Source: Marivivens niveibacter
GTDB lineage: Bacteria > Pseudomonadota > Alphaproteobacteria > Rhodobacterales > Rhodobacteraceae
DNA length: 64,000 nucleotides
NCBI RefSeq assembly: GCF_002150005.2
Contig: NZ_MSPP01000005.1
Coordinates: 1-64,000, forward strand
Reading direction: 5' to 3'
The notes below the pieces were generated by a model, which saw nothing but the letters and a program-made list of their open reading frames with translations, did not search any database and was not told where the DNA came from. The translations under genes and the position numbers were made by a program. Below, piece by piece: positions 46,248 to 53,355 of this stretch (its first letter is position 1; each line of letters opens with the position of its first letter).

Positions 46248-47246
46248 TTACCAAAGCGACGTACGCGAGAAGCGTTTGGAAATTGCGTTGGCGGTCATAA
46301 CCAGAATGAAAGCAACGACAGCATTGAATAGACCTGCGGCAGCTGCGAAATCGTATTGGCCACCTTGCAGACCTTGGCGGTAGATAAAGGTGTTCACGAC
46401 ATCTGCGGTCGAATAGGTCGCTGGCTGGTACAGCAGGATGATCATCTCGAACGACACCTCTAGGATGTTACCGATGCGGATGATCAGCATGATGATGATG
46501 GTCGGCAGGATCGACGGCAGCGTGATTTTCCACATCATTTGCCAACGAGACGCACCATCGACGACAGCGCTTTCATACAGCGTGGGCGAAACGCCCGCGA
46601 TCGCGGCCAGATAGACGATTGATTGGAAACCTGCCTCTTGCCAAATGCCTGTTCCGATAAAGATCGGACGGAACCATTCGGGGCGCGTTAGGAAATACAC
46701 GGAATCCACGCCGAACCATCCAAGGATCGTATTCACGATACCTGCCGACGGCGAAAATGCGGTTATGACGATACCTGCGATAATCACCGAAGAGATGAAA
46801 TGCGGCAGATACACGATCGTCTGCGTGGTCTTTTTGAACTTTTGGCTCAAGACTTCGTTGAACATTAGCGCCAGCAAAATGGGCACCGGAAATCCAAACA
46901 ACAGCCCATAGGCACTAATGATCAGCGTGTTTTTCACCGCACGTAGGAATTGATCATTGCTGAAAAGCGTCTGGAAATGTTCAAAGCCGATCCAAGGGCT
47001 GTTCGCGACGCCTTTGAAAATCGAATAGTCTTTGAACGCTATCTGCAGGCCGTACATAGGTTTGTACAGAAACACGATCAGCCAAACGACCATTGGCAGC
47101 AGCATGATATACAGCTGCCATTCGCGTTTCAGGTGATCACCAACGCGCTGGATTTGTGCGGCGCGACGTTCGCGCACAGACTCTTTCGCGTTTACAACCA
47201 GTGTTTCTGTTGCAGGCGATCCGGCGGTGTCGAAATCGCTGCTCAT
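46248..47246 (-). CDS. algM1: AlgM1-like ABC transporter permease
   Basis: 332 residues with about six helices after a charged cytosolic N-terminus, like AlgM1 and LplB-type permeases. The EAA loop is YESAVVDGASRWQMMWKITLP. Its ATG overlaps the stop of the ATPase gene (ATGA), so the subunits are coupled. It works with AlgM2, AlgS and AlgQ to import alginate oligomers. Confidence 0.9.
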   Translation of the reverse strand: MSSDFDTAGSPATETLVVNAKESVRERRAAQIQRVGDHLKREWQLYIMLLPMVVWLIVFLYKPMYGLQIAFKDYSIFKGVANSPWIGFEHFQTLFSNDQFLRAVKNTLIISAYGLLFGFPVPILLALMFNEVLSQKFKKTTQTIVYLPHFISSVIIAGIVITAFSPSAGIVNTILGWFGVDSVYFLTRPEWFRPIFIGTGIWQEAGFQSIVYLAAIAGVSPTLYESAVVDGASRWQMMWKITLPSILPTIIIMLIIRIGNILEVSFEMIILLYQPATYSTADVVNTFIYRQGLQGGQYDFAAAAGLFNAVVAFILVMTANAISKRFSRTSLW

Positions 47247-48346
47247 TGGGCTTTGCCCTGGCCTAACAACGCGCGGCCGGATTCTGCGTCGAACACACGG
47301 ATCATTTCAGGTGGGACCGTAAACGCGCCGACATTTTCCAAACGGTTGGACGACGTCATCGTCTCAGTGCGAATGACAAATGGCTTGTCTTGTAGCGTGG
47401 CGTGTAACAACGCCTCCGACCCCAAAGTTTCGATCAAATCAACAGTGATCGGCACTGCGCCTTTGGTGCCTGTTGGCTGTGGAACCGCAAATTCAGGACG
47501 GATGCCAATGATAATTTTTTCACCGACACAGTTTTGCAGCTCAGGCAGTCGTCGCAGCGGAACCTGCGCAGACCCAACAATAGCAATCGGACCAGAGTCA
47601 GAGGCACCTACTGTCGCCTCGACCATATTCATTGGGGGCGATCCCAAAAATTCGGCCACGAATGTATTTGCAGGATATTGGAACAGCTCCATCGGGGTGC
47701 CGACCTGTTCGATACGGCCGTCGTGCATAACAACAATCCGGTCCGCCAGCGTCATCGCCTCGACTTGATCGTGGGTCACGTAGATAGAGGTTACGCCCAA
47801 ACGTTTGTGCAAACGTTTGATTTCAGCGCGCATTTGCGTGCGCAATTTAGCGTCTAGGTTCGACAACGGTTCGTCGAATAGGAAAACCTTTGGCTGACGC
47901 ACAATCGCGCGGCCCATTGCGACACGTTGGCGTTGGCCACCCGACAAATCCGCTGGACGGCGCTTTAGATAATCGGTCAGACCCAAGATGCCTGCGACTT
48001 CTTCGACCGAAGATGCGATTTTTTCTTTGCTTTCTTTCCGAATGCGCAGACCAAAACCAATGTTATCTTCGACGTTCAAATGCGGATACAGCGCGTAGTT
48101 TTGGAAAACCATCGCCACATCGCGGTCTTTTGGCGCAATGCGGTTTACGACGCGGTCGTCGATTTTCAGCGACCCACCAGAGATTTCCTCTAGTCCTGCG
48201 ATCATCCGCAAGGTTGTCGATTTTCCGCAGCCCGATGGGCCGACTAGAACGACAAATTCTTTTTCTTGAACCTCTAGATCAATGCCGTGGACAACCTGAA
48301 AACCACCATAAGCTTTCGTAATGCCCTCGAGATTTACGCCCGACAT
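47243..48346 (-). CDS. algS: AlgS-like ABC transporter ATP-binding protein
   Basis: 367 residues of the MalK/UgpC class: Walker A GPSGCGKST, signature LSGGQRQRV, Walker B VFLFDEPLSNLD, then a C-terminal regulatory OB domain. The start at 48346 (MSGVNLEGITKAYGG) has GGGAGGGG just upstream; 13 further open codons are not conserved. It is the first gene of the alginate operon and is divergent from gntR, with two operator palindromes between them. MalK-type ATPases can serve several importers. Confidence 0.9.
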   Translation of the reverse strand: MSGVNLEGITKAYGGFQVVHGIDLEVQEKEFVVLVGPSGCGKSTTLRMIAGLEEISGGSLKIDDRVVNRIAPKDRDVAMVFQNYALYPHLNVEDNIGFGLRIRKESKEKIASSVEEVAGILGLTDYLKRRPADLSGGQRQRVAMGRAIVRQPKVFLFDEPLSNLDAKLRTQMRAEIKRLHKRLGVTSIYVTHDQVEAMTLADRIVVMHDGRIEQVGTPMELFQYPANTFVAEFLGSPPMNMVEATVGASDSGPIAIVGSAQVPLRRLPELQNCVGEKIIIGIRPEFAVPQPTGTKGAVPITVDLIETLGSEALLHATLQDKPFVIRTETMTSSNRLENVGAFTVPPEMIRVFDAESGRALLGQGKAQ

Positions 48347-48414
48347 GGCCCCTCCCCAAATGCGCAGGCGCGATAGCGGCTGCAAAATGTTTGATTGATT
48401 CGTTTCTCCCGCAA

Positions 48415-48428
48415 ACTGGTATACTAGT
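48415..48428. promoter_or_regulatory. GntR operator 1 (alg operon / gntR)
   Basis: ACTGGTATACTAGT is a near-perfect palindrome (one mismatched pair). The identical 14 bases occur inverted at 29544-29557, and a one-base variant at 55666-55679. It contains the FCD-GntR core TGGTATAC. It lies 69 bases before algS. Confidence 0.75.
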
Positions 48429-48435
48429 AATATAT

Positions 48436-48447
48436 CTGGTATACCAG
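48436..48447. promoter_or_regulatory. GntR operator 2 (alg operon / gntR)
   Basis: CTGGTATACCAG is a perfect 12-base palindrome. Its centre is 20 bases, about two helical turns, from the centre of operator 1, so two repressor dimers could bind on one face of the DNA. Confidence 0.75.
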
Positions 48448-48609
48448 TTTAAATTATGCTATTGCATATCCGAGGAGTTCTTGACCCAGGGTCAGATTCA
48501 GAAAATAAACCATTGATTGATCCGGAATGGGCCAAGGTTAGCCCTGCACCGGATCAGTTAAAAACATGCCGCGATGCCACTTGCGCGCATGTCGAGGAGG
48601 ACGACGCAA

Positions 48610-49299
48610 ATGGCCCAGCAACATCAGATGAGTGAACGACGAACCAGCGTTGACGAAATTTTTGATTATCTGAACGACGAAATTCTGTCGCTGCGACTGC
48701 TACCAGGGGACAAACTGTCCGAAGCTGAAGTCGCCGCCAGTTTCGGCGTTTCGCGTCAACCTGTGCGCGATGCCTTTAGCCGTTTGGCGATTAAAGATTT
48801 GATCGTCGTTCGTCCGCAACGTGCCACTGTGGTCAAACGGTTTTCCGTACGTGAAATTACGAAATCGCGCTTTGTCCGGTCCGCCATTGAAAAAGAGGTG
48901 CTTCGCCGTGCGGCCGCTTTGTGCAATGCTACACACGCGGACCAGTTAGATGCTGCAATCGCCGAACAGACACGCTGCATGGATGGCGGTGATTTTGATA
49001 AATTTGGCCAGTTGGATTACGATTTCCACAAATTGATCTGCGATATCGCAAACGCTGATTTTGCCTTTGATGTGATCCAAGCGGAAAAATCCAAAGTTGA
49101 TCGCCTATGCGTTCTAGGTTTGTCGAAAGAAGACAGAATGCCAGAACTGTTGAGCGATCATTCCTCCATAGCCGAGGCCATCAAAGCCAACGATCCTGAT
49201 CGTGCGGTAGAGTTCGGCATGAAACACCTGTCGCGTTTGGATGAAACCATCGAGGCCATCCAGAAAAAGAACGCAAATTATTTCGAACCTTACGAATAA
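48610..49299 (+). CDS. FCD-type GntR regulator of alginate/uronate use
   Basis: 229 residues with a GntR winged helix (residues 10-75; VDEIFDYLNDEIL and FGVSRQPVRDAFSRL) and an FCD effector domain whose metal-site residues fit D-x3-H (LDYDFHKLI) plus later histidines (DHSSIAEAI, KHLSRL). The ATG at 48610 has GAGGAGG 9 bases upstream. FCD regulators of hexuronate genes bind TGGTATACCA-like sites, and two such sites lie in the shared gap with the alg operon. The ligand is probably a uronate or KDG. It likely represses its own gene, the alg operon and the distant sites. Confidence 0.85.
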   Translation: MAQQHQMSERRTSVDEIFDYLNDEILSLRLLPGDKLSEAEVAASFGVSRQPVRDAFSRLAIKDLIVVRPQRATVVKRFSVREITKSRFVRSAIEKEVLRRAAALCNATHADQLDAAIAEQTRCMDGGDFDKFGQLDYDFHKLICDIANADFAFDVIQAEKSKVDRLCVLGLSKEDRMPELLSDHSSIAEAIKANDPDRAVEFGMKHLSRLDETIEAIQKKNANYFEPYE

Positions 49300-49384
49300 A
49301 CGTCAATTTCAGCTTTTTGTATTTCTTAAATTCGCAGTCTCAATGGGCTGCAGGAACGGCTGATTTTGCCGTGATGGTGTCCCT

Positions 49385-50731
49385 ATGGCCGGTCCAAATC
49401 AGACCCCGAAAAACAAAGATGTTTTAAACTTGGCATGGCCCATGACGGTCAAAGCCATCATGCTACATGGCACTGTTGTCATTGATACTTTGCTTGTCGC
49501 GCCTTTGGGCGAAGCTGCATTGGCCGCGATGGCCCTAGCCACCGCCGTGGCAGGGTTTGTTCTGGGCATCATCCTTGCGATCGCGAATGCACTACAAATT
49601 CGCGTTGCGCAGGCGAAAGGAACGGCCGATCAGAATTTCATCAGAAGCACATTCTGGATTGGGATTGGCATCAATATCTGCGTCGGCCTATCCGGCCTCC
49701 TCACCATTCTGATATTTGGCGACGACGTTATACATATCATGGCGCAAGTCCCAGATTTGAACGCCATGGCGAACGACTACCTATCGATCTTCGTCATCGT
49801 GATCCTAGGCGAAGCATTAGGGCAAGCGCTGTCCAGTTATTTCAACGGGCTGGGCAACACTCGATTGCCAATGTTCAGCTATTTATTGTCTGTGCCCGTG
49901 AACATCATCGCAAGCCTGATTTTCATTCACGGGGTCGGGTTTGTACCTGAATTCGGGATCAAGGGCGCGGCAATCGGCAGTGCAATCGCGGTCAGCGCCC
50001 AAGCCATATTTTTAGCAATCTGCGCCTATAGATCTCAGACTTCTCTGCCAGATGTTTGGCATCACGGTAGCGTCGCCAACGCATTATCGCGACACATGAA
50101 ATTTGCTTTGCCGATTGTCGTAACCTTTGTCAGCGCCGCCTTTGCCACTCATATTTGCACGCTGATATATGCAAAAATGGCCCTGAATGATTTCGCCGCT
50201 CTTGCCATCATTTCACCTTGGATCATGGTCGCGGGCACCATCGGGATGCAATGGGCCCAAGCTTCTGGCATAATTGTCGCGCATATGTTGGGGCAGGGCG
50301 CAGATGCCGATGACCTGAACCGTTTCTTGAAACAGGCATGGTTTGGCGCTGCGGGGTGTGCAATCTTTGTGGCGCTTACGTTTGGGGGTATGTGTCTGTT
50401 GGTAGACGTTTTTTACCCCAGTCTGACCGAAGAAACGCTCCGTCTGCTGATCGCCTTTCTACCAATTCTAGTCCTGCTACCGTTTCCCAAAGGTTCAAAC
50501 GCGATGTGCGGCAACACGCTGCGCGCAGCGGGCGATACGATCGCGGTCATGCACATCTTTGTCTGGTCGCAATGGTTATTTCGCGTGCCCGCGACGGCGC
50601 TGTTTATACTAGTTTGGGATTTAAACGCCGTGTGGGTACTGTCGATCCAACTGATCGAAGAGGTGATGAAATTTCCGCTGTTTCACAGACGGTTTCTATA
50701 TAGTGACTGGCGTTCGGGCCGACTACTTTAG
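49385..50731 (+). CDS. MATE-family efflux transporter
   Basis: 448 residues with twelve helices and the MATE pattern: AWPMTVKAIMLHGTVVIDTLLVAPLGEAALAAMALA at the start and a second half with LRAAGDT. These exporters use sodium or proton gradients to expel cationic drugs or metabolites. It follows gntR by 85 bases and could be co-transcribed, though no link with alginate is known. Its end overlaps the convergent TetR gene by 4 bases. Confidence 0.85.
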   Translation: MAGPNQTPKNKDVLNLAWPMTVKAIMLHGTVVIDTLLVAPLGEAALAAMALATAVAGFVLGIILAIANALQIRVAQAKGTADQNFIRSTFWIGIGINICVGLSGLLTILIFGDDVIHIMAQVPDLNAMANDYLSIFVIVILGEALGQALSSYFNGLGNTRLPMFSYLLSVPVNIIASLIFIHGVGFVPEFGIKGAAIGSAIAVSAQAIFLAICAYRSQTSLPDVWHHGSVANALSRHMKFALPIVVTFVSAAFATHICTLIYAKMALNDFAALAIISPWIMVAGTIGMQWAQASGIIVAHMLGQGADADDLNRFLKQAWFGAAGCAIFVALTFGGMCLLVDVFYPSLTEETLRLLIAFLPILVLLPFPKGSNAMCGNTLRAAGDTIAVMHIFVWSQWLFRVPATALFILVWDLNAVWVLSIQLIEEVMKFPLFHRRFLYSDWRSGRLL

Positions 50732-51318
50732 GCCGCTAGCGCCCGAATATCCGCGGCTAGATCACTGCAAAGTTCGCGCATATGATCTGCGTTTGTCATA
50801 CGCTGAGCCTGAATTTTTAAACCAAAAATATATGTCTGCAAACGGCGGGCGATCCGCGCGGTATCGGTGTTCGCTGGCAGTTCTGATTTTTCGACTGCGC
50901 GCCCCAGTGCGTAAACCAGTTGTTGTTCAATTTCGCCCAGATGTGCGACGACCACATTACGGATTTCGGTGTTGGCGGGCAGCTCTAATACCGATTTGAC
51001 CAGCATGCAGGCCGTCGAAGGCCGATCACAGGGCGCCAAATCGGACAGTTCATTAATATAGTCCGCCAAAGCACCAAGAGGCGATGCCGCAGTATCGATC
51101 CGTTTCCGCAAATCTGCAGCCATACGTGTCGCGTATTGATCTAGCGCCTCGTTGAACAACGCCTCTTTGCTGCGAAAGGCCGCATAGATGGAGCCCGGGC
51201 GCATCTGCAGCGCGTTCTCTAAATCCTTTAACGATGTCGCGTGATACCCTTTGACCCAAAACAAGGTCATCGCCGCATCCAACGCAGCATCACGATCATA
51301 TTCTACCGTCCGAGCCAT
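50728..51318 (-). CDS. TetR-family regulator
   Basis: 196 residues with a TetR helix-turn-helix near residues 10-55 (LDAAMTLFWVKGYHATSLKDLENALQMRPGSIYAAFRSKEAL) and a helical ligand domain. The ATG at 51318 (MARTVEYDRD) begins the conserved part; 29 open codons before it run into the operator region. It is divergent from an AhpD-like gene, and two related palindromes lie between them. Confidence 0.85.
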   Translation of the reverse strand: MARTVEYDRDAALDAAMTLFWVKGYHATSLKDLENALQMRPGSIYAAFRSKEALFNEALDQYATRMAADLRKRIDTAASPLGALADYINELSDLAPCDRPSTACMLVKSVLELPANTEIRNVVVAHLGEIEQQLVYALGRAVEKSELPANTDTARIARRLQTYIFGLKIQAQRMTNADHMRELCSDLAADIRALAA

Positions 51319-51366
51319 AGGACATATATCGGCATCCTCCACTCTAATGCAAAGCTCAATGCATTT

Positions 51367-51382
51367 TTGAGCGATCACTTTT
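51367..51382. promoter_or_regulatory. TetR operator, imperfect copy
   Basis: TTGAGCGATCACTTTT matches the perfect palindrome at 51390-51405 in 13 of 16 bases. Its centre is 23 bases from the perfect copy, a spacing seen for paired TetR dimers. Confidence 0.5.
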
Positions 51383-51389
51383 TTATTAT

Positions 51390-51405
51390 TTGAGTGATCA
51401 CTCAA
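51390..51405. promoter_or_regulatory. TetR operator, perfect palindrome
   Basis: TTGAGTGATCACTCAA is a perfect 16-base palindrome between the TetR gene and the divergent AhpD-like gene, 46 bases before the latter. Position and symmetry indicate the binding site of the adjacent TetR protein. Confidence 0.7.
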
Positions 51406-51451
51406 TAATTGTCATATGAAGTCCGAACACTGTTTTCAAAGGACCATACAG

Positions 51452-52015
51452 ATGACAAAATTCGAACGCTTTGACGCAACGACCGCACCAGCCGACGCGC
51501 TACCTTTGATTGAGAAATCAGAAAAAGCCTTTGGCCGACTACCTGGTCTGCACGCCGTGATGGCCGGATCGCCAGCCCTACTAGAAGGCTATCAAGTGCT
51601 GCATGGTCTGTTTGCGGAAAAAACCGCATTCGATGCAGACGAAAAGACCGTCGTTTGGCAGACAATTAACGTTTATCACGAATGCCACTACTGCGTGCCT
51701 GCCCATACCGGAATCGCAAAGATGATGGGCGTTAGCGATGAAATTTCCAACGCACTGCGTGATGAAACACCTTTGCCGACTGAAAAACTAGAAGCGCTGC
51801 GCACCTTTACGTTGGCAATGCTGGACACCCGCGGAAACCCGACCGAAGCCGCGTTTGATGCGTTTTTTGCTGCGGGTTACGAACAACGCCATGTGTTGGA
51901 TATTATTCTGGGCCTCGCTCAAAAGGTCATGAGCAACTACACCAATCATGTGGCCCAAACACCCGTCGATGAAGTGATGCAAAAGTTCAATTGGACACCC
52001 GTATCCAAACGCTGA
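51452..52015 (+). CDS. AhpD-like / carboxymuconolactone decarboxylase family protein
   Basis: 187 residues of the AhpD-like alpha-helical fold with the redox-active CxxC in YHECHYCVPAHTG. Such proteins act as alkylhydroperoxide or disulfide reductases. The ATG at 51452 has AAGGA 9 bases upstream; a longer open frame starts inside the operator region. It is under a divergent TetR gene, so it is probably induced by a reactive or hydrophobic compound. It ends before a strong hairpin. Confidence 0.83.
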   Translation: MTKFERFDATTAPADALPLIEKSEKAFGRLPGLHAVMAGSPALLEGYQVLHGLFAEKTAFDADEKTVVWQTINVYHECHYCVPAHTGIAKMMGVSDEISNALRDETPLPTEKLEALRTFTLAMLDTRGNPTEAAFDAFFAAGYEQRHVLDIILGLAQKVMSNYTNHVAQTPVDEVMQKFNWTPVSKR

Positions 52016-52055
52016 ATTGTTTCGATGCGAATTGTCTAGCCGCATCGGAACAAGG

Positions 52056-52079
52056 TGGGGTGATCGAATGATCACCCCA
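52056..52079 (+). terminator. terminator hairpin after the AhpD-like gene
   Basis: TGGGGTGATC and GATCACCCCA form a perfect 10-base stem with a 4-base loop, followed by TTTT on the plus strand. It overlaps the stop codon of the convergent uxuA gene, so it may serve both genes. Confidence 0.75.
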
Positions 52080-53289
52080 TTTTCCCAAATTGCGAATGTG
52101 TCAGCGCGGCCTGTATCCCGCGCAACTCTGCCAACCCTTTTAGTCGACCGATTGCGGGATAACCCGGCTGAGTAGGGCGACCATGATCATCCAAAATGTT
52201 CTGCCCATGATCAGGCCGATACGGAATTGACCAATCACAACGGCCAGCAGCGATACGTTGACTTTCCTGCCTTGCGACGGCCGCCATTAATCCGACCATA
52301 TCAGTGCCGCCGGTCAAATGTTCTGCCTCATGAAAACTGCCGACGATGTCCGTCGTTTCCAATTGGACATTTCGCAGATGTAGGAAATGAACCCGATCGC
52401 CCCATCGGTCCATCATTCCAATCACATCATTGTCTGAACGCGCGCCCAACGACCCAGAACATAACGTTATTCCATTGGACCGCAGATCAACCGCATTCAT
52501 AATATGTGCATAGTCTGCCTCGGTCGACATGACACGAGGCAATCCCAGCAGCGGAAACGGTGGATCATCAGGATGACAGCACAAACGCACGCCGACCTTT
52601 TTGGCGAATGGCGCGACCTCGGACAGGAAATCGATCAAGTGCGAACGGAGTTTATCCGCAGAAATCCCGTCGTAGGTCGCTAGCCGTTCACGAACATCAT
52701 CCAACGTCAGGTTTTCTGCCGCCCCAGGCAGGCCAGTCACAATGCTAGAGGAGAGCTGTTTGCGTTGCACGTCGGACATTGATTGAAACCGTTCGCCGGC
52801 CTGATGATAGACCGTATCATCGAAATCGTCGGTCGCCGCGTCGCGCTGCAAGATAAACAGATCGAACGCAGCGAAATCGATCAAATCAAACCGCATGCAG
52901 GTCGCACCGGTTTTTAGGCGGTAATTCAGATCCGTACGGGTCCAATCCAAAACCGGCATGAAATTATAACAGACCGTTTCGATCCCTGCGGTTTTCAAGT
53001 TCTGAAGGCTTTCACAATACGCACGAATATGGGCGCGAAAATTGCCTGACTGTCTTTTGATATCTTCGGATACAGGCAGGCTTTCGACTACATCCCAAGA
53101 CAATCCAGACGGATCGCCATTTTGCATCACTGCGATCTGCTGTTGTCGTTTGCGAATTTCATCAATCGGCCACGTCGCTCCGGGTGGCAAATGGTGCAGG
53201 GCGGTCACAACGCCCTGAACGCCCGCTTGCACCATATCGTCGATCGAAACGGGATCGTTCGGACCGAACCAACGCCACGTTTGTTTCAT
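52072..53289 (-). CDS. uxuA: mannonate dehydratase
   Basis: 405 residues matching UxuA: N-terminus MKQTWRWFGPNDPV, the TALHHLPPG segment, and metal-site motifs including CCHPDDPPF, CSGSLGAR and HFLHLRNV. UxuA dehydrates D-mannonate to KDG, the same intermediate as the alginate route, and KDG kinase is encoded in the nearby operon. It lies downstream of the PL7 lyase gene with only 27 bases between the T-tract of that gene's terminator and its own ATG, so it is probably reached by read-through. AGGA precedes the ATG. Confidence 0.92.
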   Translation of the reverse strand: MKQTWRWFGPNDPVSIDDMVQAGVQGVVTALHHLPPGATWPIDEIRKRQQQIAVMQNGDPSGLSWDVVESLPVSEDIKRQSGNFRAHIRAYCESLQNLKTAGIETVCYNFMPVLDWTRTDLNYRLKTGATCMRFDLIDFAAFDLFILQRDAATDDFDDTVYHQAGERFQSMSDVQRKQLSSSIVTGLPGAAENLTLDDVRERLATYDGISADKLRSHLIDFLSEVAPFAKKVGVRLCCHPDDPPFPLLGLPRVMSTEADYAHIMNAVDLRSNGITLCSGSLGARSDNDVIGMMDRWGDRVHFLHLRNVQLETTDIVGSFHEAEHLTGGTDMVGLMAAVARQESQRIAAGRCDWSIPYRPDHGQNILDDHGRPTQPGYPAIGRLKGLAELRGIQAALTHSQFGKMG

Positions 53290-53316
53290 CTTCAGTTCCT
53301 AAATTGAAAAAACCAA

Positions 53317-53354
53317 AAAACCTGCCCTCACACCAACATGCGCGGGCAGGTTTT
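53317..53354 (-). terminator. rho-independent terminator of the PL7 lyase gene
   Basis: AAAACCTGCCC and GGGCAGGTTTT form an 11-base stem with a 16-base loop, followed on the minus strand by TTTTTTGGTTTTTT. It lies directly after the lyase stop codon. Confidence 0.8.
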
Positions 53355-53355
53355 G

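Noticed and set aside
46950-47768. Plus-strand open frame of 272 codons
   Set aside because: It runs antisense across algM1 and algS; both are secure and coupled.
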